64,000 nucleotides of DNA from Qipengyuania sp. SS22 (GTDB taxonomy: Bacteria > Pseudomonadota > Alphaproteobacteria > Sphingomonadales > Sphingomonadaceae). Shown in pieces: positions 9,826 to 17,598 of the stretch. Location of the stretch: assembly GCF_025736935.1 (NCBI RefSeq), contig NZ_CP107048.1, positions 1,997,501 through 2,061,500 of the forward strand. The letters are read 5' to 3'. Below the pieces are notes generated by a model that was not told the DNA's origin, did not search any database, and saw only the letters and a program-made list of their open reading frames with translations. A program made the position numbers and the translations under genes. Within the stretch, counting starts at the first letter, position 1. The number at the start of each line of letters is the position of its first letter.

Positions 9826-9878
9826 TTAACGTCTTTTACCTCGCGTTAACCTTTTCCATTCAGATGTTGTGTGGTTAA
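9826..9878 (+). promoter_or_regulatory. TTAA half-sites upstream of ctrA (possible CtrA autoregulation)
   Basis: Three TTAA tetramers lie 65 to 120 bases before the ctrA start, at 9826-9829, 9846-9849 and 9875-9878. The first two are both followed by C (GTTAAC) and are 20 bases apart, about two helical turns. CtrA of Caulobacter binds TTAA-N7-TTAA and isolated TTAAC half-sites, and regulates its own gene. The spacing here is not canonical, so occupation by CtrA is inference. Confidence 0.4.
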
Positions 9879-9942
9879 TACAAGGCAACCCCCCTTACCG
9901 GGGAGTTACCGCGAGACACTAGGGGCCAACAGGGGAGTTCCC

Positions 9943-10638
9943 ATGCGTGTACTGCTGATCGAAGACGAGCCGACAACCGCCAAGGCGATCGAGCTCATGC
10001 TCACGACCGAAGGCTTCAATGTCTACTCGACCGACCTCGGCGAGGAAGGCCTGGATCTGGGGAAGCTGTATGATTACGATATCATCCTGCTCGACCTGAA
10101 CCTGCCCGACATGCATGGCTACGACGTGCTCAAGAAGCTGCGCGTCGCCAAGGTGCAGACCCCGGTCCTGATCCTCTCGGGCATTGCCGAAATGGATAGC
10201 AAGATCCGCAGCTTCGGCTTTGGCGCCGACGATTACGTGACCAAGCCCTTCCACCGTGAAGAACTGGTCGCCCGCATCCACGCCGTGGTGCGCCGGTCGA
10301 AGGGCCACAGCCAGTCGATCATCCGCACCGGCAAGCTGGCGGTGAACCTCGACGCCAAGACCGTCGAAGTCGATGGCGCCCGCGTCCACCTGACCGGCAA
10401 GGAATATGCGATGCTCGAGCTGCTCAGCTTGCGCAAGGGCACCACGCTGACGAAGGAAATGTTCCTCAACCATCTCTATGGCGGGATGGACGAACCCGAA
10501 CTCAAGATCATCGACGTTTTCATCTGCAAGCTGCGCAAGAAGCTCAGCCATGCCTGCGGCGGCGAGAATTACATCGAGACCGTCTGGGGCCGCGGCTATG
10601 TGCTGCGCGACCCGAACGAAGAGGCCGAAGCGGCCTAA
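9943..10638 (+). CDS. ctrA: Cell-cycle response regulator CtrA
   Basis: CtrA is the OmpR-type master regulator that in alphaproteobacteria controls motility, cell division, GTA expression and, in some genera, replication. The 231-residue product has a receiver domain with phospho-acceptor Asp51 ([10 protein letters not shown]), Lys in YVTKPF and the acidic pocket IEDE, then a winged-helix DNA-binding domain ending in [13 protein letters not shown]. The C-terminus is Ala-Ala, as in Caulobacter CtrA, where it is needed for ClpXP degradation. ATG 9943 is preceded by AGGGGAG and matches the family's [13 protein letters not shown] start. A strong terminator follows. Confidence 0.96.
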   Translation: MRVLLIEDEPTTAKAIELMLTTEGFNVYSTDLGEEGLDLGKLYDYDIILLDLNLPDMHGYDVLKKLRVAKVQTPVLILSGIAEMDSKIRSFGFGADDYVTKPFHREELVARIHAVVRRSKGHSQSIIRTGKLAVNLDAKTVEVDGARVHLTGKEYAMLELLSLRKGTTLTKEMFLNHLYGGMDEPELKIIDVFICKLRKKLSHACGGENYIETVWGRGYVLRDPNEEAEAA

Positions 10639-10662
10639 TCCAGCTGCCCGGGACGGGATAGC

Positions 10663-10701
10663 AAGCGACGCCCGGAGCTTCGGCTACCGGGCGTTTCGCT
10701 T
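10663..10701 (+). terminator. Stem-loop terminator after ctrA
   Basis: The arms AAGCGA-CGCCCGG and CCGGGCG-TTTCGCTT form a long GC-rich stem around a short loop about 25 bases after the ctrA stop codon. There is no long T tract on the plus strand. The same hairpin could serve the convergent MscS-type gene that ends at 10755. Confidence 0.7.
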
Positions 10702-10754
10702 ATGCGGGGCAGACCAGGCAGATAAATCAGCGGTCACGATCGGGTCGCTGCGCG

Positions 10755-11969
10755 TCACGCCGGTGTGGCCAGAACCTGCAAATCAAGCCCGCTCGGCTGC
10801 TGGTAAACGCGCAGGCCGAATTCGGGCAGGATCGCCAGCATATGGTCGAAGATATCGGCCTGGATCGCCTCGTATTCCGCCCACTCGATCGTGTCCGCAA
10901 AGCAATAGATTTCGAGCGGCAGGCCCTGCGGGCTGGGCGGCAGCTGGCGCACCATCAGCGTGAAGCCCTTATCCGCAATCCGCGGATGGCTTTGCAGATA
11001 GGCGATCACATAGGCACGCAGCGTGCCGATATTGGTGATCCGGCGGGCGTTGATGGCATCCGAATCGCTCGCCAGTTCATGGCGGTTCCATTCGGCGATC
11101 TCGTCCTGTTTGCGCGCCAGATACTTCTCGAGCAGGCGGAACCGCTTGAACCCCGCGACCTCGTCTTCGCCCAGGAACCGGATCGAGTTCTGGTCGAGCA
11201 CCAGCGCCCGCTTGATCCGCCGGCCGCCGCTGTCGCTCATCCCGCGCCAGTTGCGGAAGCTGTCGGCGATCAGCTTGTGCGTCGGGATGGTGGTGATGGT
11301 CTTGTCGAAATTCTGCACCTTCACCGTGTGCAGCGCGATATCGATGACATCGCCATCGGCATCCATGCTCGGCATTTCGATCCAGTCGCCCACGCGCAGC
11401 ATGTCGTTGCTGGTCAGCTGGACACTGGCGACAAGGCTGAGGATGGTGTCCTTGAACACCAGCAGCAGGACCGCCGCCATCGCGCCCAGTCCCGACAGCA
11501 GCAGCAGCGGCGACTGTTCGATCAACACCGCGATCATCAGGATCGCGGCGCCGCAGAACATCGCGATCTTGACCACCTGGATATACCCCTTGATCGGGCG
11601 GCTACGCGCTTCGGGGCGGCGCGCATAAAGCTCGTTGGCGTAATCGAGCGCCCCGCTGATCGCCATCGCCACCGACAGCACGATCAGCGCGCGCACGACA
11701 TTGACCGTGATGGTCACCAGTTCGGGGGGCAAATTGGGGACCAGATCGATCCCGCGCGACATCACGAGCAGCGGGATCACCGTGGCGAGCCAGGCCACCG
11801 CGCGATCGACGGTATCGGTGCGCCGGTCGAGATAGGGCGCCGCCGCGCGCAGCAGCACCCGTTTGATCAGCCAGTTCACCGTCAACGCCACCACCACCAG
11901 CCCGGCGAGGGCGATCAATGACTGGAGCCACAGTGCGAGGCCGGCATAGCGGTCGAGAAGTCCGTCCAT
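10755..11969 (-). CDS. MscS-type mechanosensitive channel (YbdG-like)
   Basis: This 404-residue membrane protein has about five transmembrane helices (near residues 12-35, 58-78, 85-105, 135-155 and 160-180), the last being the MscS pore helix (LLLLSGLGAMAAVLLLVFKDTILSL), followed by an MscS beta domain and an extended soluble C-terminal domain. The arrangement resembles E. coli YbdG (MscM-type), which gives small-conductance relief on osmotic downshock. It shares no close sequence motif with the BON-MscS protein at 4.2-5.5 kb, so the two are separate subfamilies. It is transcribed alone, facing ctrA. Confidence 0.85.
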   Translation of the reverse strand: MDGLLDRYAGLALWLQSLIALAGLVVVALTVNWLIKRVLLRAAAPYLDRRTDTVDRAVAWLATVIPLLVMSRGIDLVPNLPPELVTITVNVVRALIVLSVAMAISGALDYANELYARRPEARSRPIKGYIQVVKIAMFCGAAILMIAVLIEQSPLLLLSGLGAMAAVLLLVFKDTILSLVASVQLTSNDMLRVGDWIEMPSMDADGDVIDIALHTVKVQNFDKTITTIPTHKLIADSFRNWRGMSDSGGRRIKRALVLDQNSIRFLGEDEVAGFKRFRLLEKYLARKQDEIAEWNRHELASDSDAINARRITNIGTLRAYVIAYLQSHPRIADKGFTLMVRQLPPSPQGLPLEIYCFADTIEWAEYEAIQADIFDHMLAILPEFGLRVYQQPSGLDLQVLATPA

Positions 11970-12098
11970 GGCGCGCTGCCTAGCCGCAGGCGGGAGCCCG
12001 CTTCAACCCCCGAGACCGGCAGAGATTTTCTATCTCGCGCGGTTTCGCGAGTCGCTGTAGATGCCGCTGGTATCAACAGCGAAAGGCCCGCCCCCGCA

Positions 12099-12863
12099 AT
12101 GGAGGTGTTCGGTTTCGATCTGGGGCCCATCGCCCCATTCATCCTGATCGGTTTTGCAGCACAAATGGTCGACGGCGCACTGGGGATGGCCTTTGGAGTC
12201 ATCACCAATACGCTGATGGTCGGCCTGCTTGGCGTGCCGCCCGCGCTCGCCTCGCAGCGTGTGCATCTGGTCGAGTGCTTCACCACCGCGACGTCGGGCA
12301 TCAGCCATCTGCTGCACGGCAATATCGACAAACGGCTGTTCTTCCGACTGCTGGTTCCCGGCGTGGTCGGGGGGCTGCTGGGCACCTATCTGATCACCTC
12401 GATCGACGGTGATACGATCAAGCCGTTCGTGCTGATCTATCTTGCCGGGATCGGCGTGTGGCTGCTGATCCGCGGCCTGCTGTATCCGCCCAAGCTGCGG
12501 CAGGCGAAGCATGTCGCACCGCTGGGGCTGGTCGGCGGCTTCCTCGATGCGGCGGGTGGCGGCGGCTGGGGCCCGGTGGTGACGTCCAATTTGCTGGTCC
12601 AGGGGGCCGAACCGCGCAAGGTCGTGGGCACGGTCAATTCGGTCGAGTTTTTCCTCACACTGAGCATTTCTGCGAGCTTCATCTACCATCTCGGCATCTC
12701 GCATATCGCGGGGGCGACGCTGGGGCTGATCATCGGGGGGATCGCCGCGGCGCCCTTCGGCGCTATGGCAGCCAAGCATTTCAGCCCCAAGCTGATGCTG
12801 GTCCTTGTCGGCATCGCGCTGAGCGTGACCAGCGCCTACGGCATCTGGACGGCGTGGGGGTAG
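12099..12863 (+). CDS. TauE/SafE-family membrane permease
   Basis: The 254-residue protein is almost entirely hydrophobic, with about seven or eight predicted helices, and shows the family's duplicated signature (IGFAAQMVDGALGMAFG in the first half, VGGFLDAAGGGGWGPV in the second). TauE/SafE proteins are thought to export sulfite, sulfoacetate or related organosulfur anions, or to take up small anions. Nothing nearby points to sulfonate metabolism, so the substrate is open. The gene is divergent from the MscS gene and 19 bases before trmB, with which it may be co-transcribed. Confidence 0.85.
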   Translation: MEVFGFDLGPIAPFILIGFAAQMVDGALGMAFGVITNTLMVGLLGVPPALASQRVHLVECFTTATSGISHLLHGNIDKRLFFRLLVPGVVGGLLGTYLITSIDGDTIKPFVLIYLAGIGVWLLIRGLLYPPKLRQAKHVAPLGLVGGFLDAAGGGGWGPVVTSNLLVQGAEPRKVVGTVNSVEFFLTLSISASFIYHLGISHIAGATLGLIIGGIAAAPFGAMAAKHFSPKLMLVLVGIALSVTSAYGIWTAWG

Positions 12864-12882
12864 GCTTGTAGGCGCCCGCGCC

Positions 12883-13584
12883 ATGAGCGCGTTTAAAGAA
12901 GGCGACCCCACTACCCTCAACCGGCTGTACGGCCGTAGCCAGGGCAAGCCGCTGCGCGCGTCGCAGCAGGAGCTGGTCGACAAATTGCTGCCGCAGATCG
13001 CGGTGTCCGCGGAAGGCCCGGTGACAGCCGAGAGCCTGTTCGGCTTCGATCGTCCACTGCATTTCGAAATCGGCTTCGGCGGCGGCGAGCATATGGCCGA
13101 ACGCGCCGACATGCTGCCCGACCACGGCTTCATCGGTGCCGAGCCCTTCGTCAACGGCGTGGCGCAGGCGCTCACCCATGTGCGTGACCGGACGCTGGCC
13201 AATGTCCGCATCCAGCATGGCGACGCGCTGGATGTGCTGCGCCGCATACCCGATGGCGCGCTGACCATGGCCTATCTGCTCCACCCCGACCCCTGGCCCA
13301 AGAACAAGCACGCCAAGCGGCGAATGATAAACGACGGGCCGGTGCGGATGATCGCCGACAAGCTGAAGCCCGGCGGCGAGTTTCGCTTCGGCACCGATCA
13401 CGCCGTCTATCTGCGCCACGCACTGATGGTGATGCGCCGGTTTACCGACGAATTCGAGTGGGTCGCCGACAGCCCGGCGAGCTGGCAAAATCGTCCCTCT
13501 GGGTGGCCCGAAACGCGCTACGAGCACAAGGCGCGCACGGTCTATAACCACGAAGTCTGGTATTTCCGCTTCCGCCGTAAATAG
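12883..13584 (+). CDS. trmB: tRNA (guanine-46-N7)-methyltransferase
   Basis: TrmB methylates N7 of guanosine 46 in the variable loop of many tRNAs, using S-adenosylmethionine. The 233-residue length is typical. The SAM-binding stretch EIGFGGGEHMAERA, the catalytic-site segment LLHPDPWPKNKHAKRR and the C-terminal TRYEHKA motif are all present. The ATG at 12883 opens MSAFKEGDPTTLNRLYGRSQ, which fits the family's N-terminal extension in alphaproteobacteria. A bidirectional hairpin follows six bases after the stop. Confidence 0.95.
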   Translation: MSAFKEGDPTTLNRLYGRSQGKPLRASQQELVDKLLPQIAVSAEGPVTAESLFGFDRPLHFEIGFGGGEHMAERADMLPDHGFIGAEPFVNGVAQALTHVRDRTLANVRIQHGDALDVLRRIPDGALTMAYLLHPDPWPKNKHAKRRMINDGPVRMIADKLKPGGEFRFGTDHAVYLRHALMVMRRFTDEFEWVADSPASWQNRPSGWPETRYEHKARTVYNHEVWYFRFRRK

Positions 13585-13589
13585 CAGAA

Positions 13590-13613
13590 GGCCGCCCGGT
13601 CGCCCGGACGGCC
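13590..13613. terminator. Bidirectional hairpin between trmB and the outer-membrane protein gene
   Basis: Arms at 13590-13599 and 13604-13613 pair over ten positions with a single mismatch and enclose a four-base TCGC loop. The position between two convergent stop codons suggests that it ends transcription from both sides. No strong T tract is present. Confidence 0.6.
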
Positions 13614-13644
13614 CTCCATCATGCCGGTTGGCACAAACTCGAGA

Positions 13645-14250
13645 TCAGAAACGCAGGCCGAGCCCGGCCACGACCTGGTCGGTCGTCGCATCGCCGAAAT
13701 CGCCGGCGATGTCGTCATATTGCGAGCGGCGGTATTCGACGCGTCCTTCGAGCGGTCCGGGCAGCTGGATCTGCAGCCCGCCGCCGAACCGCAGCCCGCT
13801 GGCATTCTCTTCCAGATCGTCGAGCGATCCGGCGCTGGTGAAGGCCTTGGTGTCGAGCGCGGTATAGCCAACCTTGCCATAAGCCGCGATCCCCGGGGTC
13901 ACCGCGAAACCGGCGCGGGCGCCGATGTAATACTGGCCATCGGCATCGAGCCCGTCACGGGCACCGCCGAAGCTGTCGGGGAATTCGGTCGAACCGCCGC
14001 TGGTGGACAGTTCGCCCTCAACGCCGACGAAGGCGCTACCAAGCGAGAGGTCGTAGCCGGCAGTAACGCCGTAAACCGCCGAATCGGCATCGGCGCTGAC
14101 GCTGCCGTCGCCCGAATCGACATTGAGTCCTTCATAGCCGGCCAGTGCGCCGACATAGAACCCGCCCGGGGCGGTGTTCTGGGCCTGCGCCATGGCAGGG
14201 ACGGCCAGCATGCCGGCGGCGATGGCGAGCGTTGCGATTGTCTTTTTCAT
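13645..14250 (-). CDS. Outer-membrane beta-barrel protein (OmpA-like barrel, no peptidoglycan domain)
   Basis: The 201-residue protein starts with a clear signal peptide (MKKTIATLAIAAGMLAVPAMAQAQ) and continues as alternating amphipathic strands, starting GFYVGALAGYEG and ending in the barrel signal QVVAGLGLRF with a C-terminal phenylalanine, as recognised by the BAM machinery. It resembles the small eight-strand barrels of the Omp25/31 and OmpW-like type common in alphaproteobacteria. No ligand or pore function can be assigned. AAAGGA about six bases before the ATG is a good ribosome binding site. The gene stands alone. Confidence 0.85.
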   Translation of the reverse strand: MKKTIATLAIAAGMLAVPAMAQAQNTAPGGFYVGALAGYEGLNVDSGDGSVSADADSAVYGVTAGYDLSLGSAFVGVEGELSTSGGSTEFPDSFGGARDGLDADGQYYIGARAGFAVTPGIAAYGKVGYTALDTKAFTSAGSLDDLEENASGLRFGGGLQIQLPGPLEGRVEYRRSQYDDIAGDFGDATTDQVVAGLGLRF

Positions 14251-14449
14251 CTCGATTCCTTTCGCGTGCGTTGGGGGGATGCACAGTCAGGCCGCTTGCA
14301 GATACCGCGCTTGCGCCCGGATGAACCGCGCGACGATCCGGCACAGCGCGGCGATGGACGACGCCAATTTTCGACCAAGGGTTTTGCCAAGCCGCCCAAA
14401 GGCGAGCTAGCCTGCCGCGAAAGGCACAAGGGCCGGCGGAGAGCAAGAC

Positions 14450-15124
14450 ATGGCAGACAGGACGGTATTCATTCTCGGGGCATCGCGCGGGATCGGGCTT
14501 GGCCTCGTCGAGGAGTTCTTGGCGCGCAAATGGCGCGTGGTGGCAAGCGAGCGTTCGCATGGCGACGGCTTGCACGCGCTGGAATGCGATGCGCTGCGTA
14601 TCGTAACCTGCGACGTGACCGAACCCGGCAGCTATGCCGACCTCGGCCTTGGCGCGGGCGAGCTCGACACGATCATCATCAATGCGGGGATCGGCGGGGC
14701 GCGCCACCAGGACGCCATGCAGGCGACCACCGAGGACGTTGCCGAGATCATGATGACCAATGCCTTTGGTCCAGCCCGCGCGGCCAAAACGCTGCTGCCG
14801 ACGGTGAAGGATGGCGGCACGCTGGCCGTCATGTCCTCGCAGCTGGGTTCGATCGCCAACAGTTCCGGCGGCTTCGAGCTATACCGCACGAGCAAGGCGG
14901 CGCTGAACATGCTGGCCAAGGGCATTGCGGTGCAGCTGGCCGAACCGCGCGGGATCGGCGTGCTCGCGCTTCATCCGGGCTGGGTGCAAACCGAAATGGG
15001 CGGCCCGCAAGCCACGCTGACAGTGACGGAAAGCGTCAAAGGGATCGCCGACGTGATCGAGGGCGCAGGGCCCGACAGCGGATTCCGCTACCTCGACTAT
15101 AGCGGCAAGACGCTGCCTTTCTGA
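14450..15124 (+). CDS. Short-chain dehydrogenase/reductase
   Basis: The 224-residue protein is a classical-type SDR with the nucleotide-binding motif GASRGIG at residues 10-16, the NAG motif (IIINAGIGG) and the catalytic pair Tyr-x-x-x-Lys in YRTSKAAL, with a serine in AVMSSQLGS. The shape is close to the C-factor-like SDRs (short, with HPGWVQTEMGG after the active site). Such enzymes oxidise or reduce a variety of alcohols and ketones with NAD(P); the substrate cannot be read from the sequence. GGAGAG lies before the start. It is convergent with the malic enzyme gene. Confidence 0.88.
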   Translation: MADRTVFILGASRGIGLGLVEEFLARKWRVVASERSHGDGLHALECDALRIVTCDVTEPGSYADLGLGAGELDTIIINAGIGGARHQDAMQATTEDVAEIMMTNAFGPARAAKTLLPTVKDGGTLAVMSSQLGSIANSSGGFELYRTSKAALNMLAKGIAVQLAEPRGIGVLALHPGWVQTEMGGPQATLTVTESVKGIADVIEGAGPDSGFRYLDYSGKTLPF

Positions 15125-15185
15125 TTGAAGGCACCGGGCGGCATCAGGCCAGACGTCCGGCGCCCACGGCGAACCCGGCGGTAGC

Positions 15186-15214
15186 CACCGGCCCGCGACA
15201 CAGGCGGGCCGGTG
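15186..15214. terminator. Bidirectional hairpin between the SDR and malic enzyme genes
   Basis: A perfect 11-bp stem (CACCGGCCCGC at 15186-15196, GCGGGCCGGTG at 15204-15214) with a seven-base loop lies between two convergent genes, ten bases before the malic enzyme stop codon. The T tract is weak, so Rho-independence is not certain. Confidence 0.7.
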
Positions 15215-15223
15215 CGGCCTGTC

Positions 15224-17485
15224 TCACCCCACGATACCCGCGCTGGCCAGCACTGCGAGCGTCAGCAGGTCGGGCGCGATCGCGGTCATCGGGGCGATCT
15301 GGACCGGCTTCTCGCTGCCGATCATCATCGGGCCGACCATCGTCTCGCCGCCCAGCTCGCGCAGCAGCTTGGCCGACAGATTGGCCGATTGCAGCCCGGG
15401 CATGATCAGCACGTTCGCGGGCCCCGACAGGCGGCTGAACGGATAGAGTTCCATCACCTTGCGGTTGAGCGCGGCATCGGGTGCCATTTCGCCTTCATAT
15501 TCGAAGTCTACCGCGTCGTCCGCGTCGAGCAGCGCGACAGCATCGCGCAGATTGCCCAGCCACTGGCCCGAGGGGTTGCCGAAGGTCGAATAGGACAGGA
15601 AGGCGACGCGCGGTTCGTGGCCCATGCGGCGGGCGACCGCGGCGGTTTCCTTGGCGATATGCGCCAGCTCGGCGGCGCTGGGGCGTTCGTTGATCGTGGT
15701 GTCGGCGAGGAAGGTGGTCTGGTTCTTGCCGATCATCATGTGGATGCCGAAGGGCGTCGCGCCGGGCTTGGGATCGATCACCCGCGCCACTTCGCGCGCA
15801 GTCTGCGCATAGGTCCGCGTCAGCCCGGTGATCATCGCATCGCCATGGTCGAGCGCGACGAGCAGCGCGGCGAAAACGTTGCGTTCCTGATTGACCATCC
15901 GCTGGACGTCGCGCTGCGTGTAGCCGCGGCGCTGGAGGCGCTTGTAGAGATAGTCGTTCATCGCCGGGACCTTGTCCGACAATGCCGAATTTTCGATAAT
16001 CCAGTCGTCGGGATCGTCCACGCCCAATTCGCTCAGCTTCTCGAGCACTTTCTCGGTGCGACCGACGAGGATCGGTTCGCCATAGCCGAAATCGCGGAAC
16101 TGGATCGCCGCGCGCAGCGCGACATCCTCCTCCGCCTCGGCGAAGACCACGCGCTTGGGATTGGCCTTGGCCTGTTCGTAGATATTGGTCAGCGCCGCGG
16201 TGGTCGGATTGAGCCGTGCCTTGAGCGAGAGGCGATAGGCGCCGAAATCCTCGATCGGGGCTTCCGCGACGCCGCTGTCCATCGCCGCCTGCGCAACCGC
16301 GCTGGAAACGACCTCCATCAGCCGCGGATCGAACGGTGCGGGAATGATGTATTCCTCGCCGAACTGGTGGCTGACGCCATAGGCCGCGGCGACTTCGTCG
16401 GGCACGCGTTCGCGCGCGAGTTCGGCGATGGCATGCGCGGCAGCGATCTTCATTTCCTCGTTGATCGCGGTGGCGCGCACATCGAGCGCGCCGCGGAAAA
16501 TGAAGGGGAAACCGAGGACATTGTTGACCTGGTTGGGATAGTCGCTGCGCCCGGTGGCGATGATCGCGTCGGGACGCACCGCCTTGGCATCTTCGGGCAT
16601 GATCTCGGGCACCGGATTGGCCATGGCGAAGATGATCGGCCGGTCGGCCATCTTGGCGACCCATTCGGGTTTCAGCGCGCCCGCAGCGGACAGGCCGAGG
16701 AAAATGTCGGCACCGACCAGCGCTTCTTCGAGACTTGTCGCTTCGGTGGGCACGGCATGCGCGCTCTTCCACTGATCGACCTTGTCACGGCCCGGCGTGA
16801 TCGGACCCGAACGATCGCAGACGATCACGTTCTCGTGCGGCACGCCGATCGCCTTGATCAGCGCGGTGCAGGCGAGCGCGCTTGCACCCGCGCCGTTCAC
16901 GACCATGCGCACGTCCTTGAGGTCGCGGCCGGTGAGGTGGCAGGCGTTGATCAGCCCGGCGGCGGCGATGATCGCGGTGCCGTGCTGGTCGTCATGCATG
17001 ACGGGGATGTTCATCCGCTCGCGCAGGGCCTGCTCAATGATGAAACATTCGGGCGCGGCGATGTCTTCCAGATTGATGCCGCCGAAACTCGGCTCCATCA
17101 GCGCGACCGCTTCGATGAACTTGTCGGGATCCTCGGTATCGAGCTCGATATCGATCGAATCGACATCGGCGAAGCGCTTGAACAGCACCGCCTTGCCTTC
17201 CATCACCGGCTTCGATGCCAGCGCGCCGAGATTGCCCATGCCGAGAATGGCGGTGCCGTTGGAGATGACCGCGACGAGGTTGGAGCGCGCGGTGTAGCGC
17301 GCGGCGTCCTGCGGATTGGCGGCGATCGCTTCGACGGGGGCAGCCACGCCGGGCGAATAGGCCAGGCTCAGATCGCGCTGGCTCGCCATCGGCTTGGAGG
17401 CGATGATCTCGATCTTACCGGGGCGAATAGTCTCGTGATAGAACAGCGCCTCACGCGTGGTGAAAGCGGATTTTTCGTCGGCCAT
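15224..17485 (-). CDS. maeB: NADP-dependent malic enzyme with C-terminal phosphotransacetylase-like domain
   Basis: The enzyme decarboxylates malate to pyruvate and makes NADPH, linking the TCA cycle to lipid synthesis and gluconeogenesis. The 753-residue protein is the MaeB type: a malic-enzyme domain (about 1-430) with the signatures SLAYSPGVAAP, the catalytic region MEGKAVLFKRFADVDSID and NAD(P)-binding GAGASALAC, joined to a phosphate acetyltransferase-like domain (about 440-753) that is usually catalytically inactive and acts as an acetyl-CoA-sensing regulatory part. I start it at ATG 17485 (MADEKSAFTTREALFYHE); 28 in-frame codons upstream do not look coding. Divergent from mutS. Confidence 0.95.
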   Translation of the reverse strand: MADEKSAFTTREALFYHETIRPGKIEIIASKPMASQRDLSLAYSPGVAAPVEAIAANPQDAARYTARSNLVAVISNGTAILGMGNLGALASKPVMEGKAVLFKRFADVDSIDIELDTEDPDKFIEAVALMEPSFGGINLEDIAAPECFIIEQALRERMNIPVMHDDQHGTAIIAAAGLINACHLTGRDLKDVRMVVNGAGASALACTALIKAIGVPHENVIVCDRSGPITPGRDKVDQWKSAHAVPTEATSLEEALVGADIFLGLSAAGALKPEWVAKMADRPIIFAMANPVPEIMPEDAKAVRPDAIIATGRSDYPNQVNNVLGFPFIFRGALDVRATAINEEMKIAAAHAIAELARERVPDEVAAAYGVSHQFGEEYIIPAPFDPRLMEVVSSAVAQAAMDSGVAEAPIEDFGAYRLSLKARLNPTTAALTNIYEQAKANPKRVVFAEAEEDVALRAAIQFRDFGYGEPILVGRTEKVLEKLSELGVDDPDDWIIENSALSDKVPAMNDYLYKRLQRRGYTQRDVQRMVNQERNVFAALLVALDHGDAMITGLTRTYAQTAREVARVIDPKPGATPFGIHMMIGKNQTTFLADTTINERPSAAELAHIAKETAAVARRMGHEPRVAFLSYSTFGNPSGQWLGNLRDAVALLDADDAVDFEYEGEMAPDAALNRKVMELYPFSRLSGPANVLIMPGLQSANLSAKLLRELGGETMVGPMMIGSEKPVQIAPMTAIAPDLLTLAVLASAGIVG

Positions 17486-17598
17486 GGGTGTCCTCGTCTC
17501 GCTGCCCCCTGCCCCTAACCGCTCGCGCGGCGAAGTCATAGGGGAAAGGGGGCCGCGGCGACTCCCCAATCGCGAGCGCGCTCGCTAGGTCCGGCGCC

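Noticed and set aside
15212..17518. Very long open frame on the plus strand antisense to the malic enzyme gene (over 700 codons)
   Set aside because: It mirrors the GC-rich codon bias of maeB; its translation is His/Arg/Gly-rich with no recognisable domain. Similar mirrors occur opposite prmC, pmbA, rpoN, ompA and pheT.
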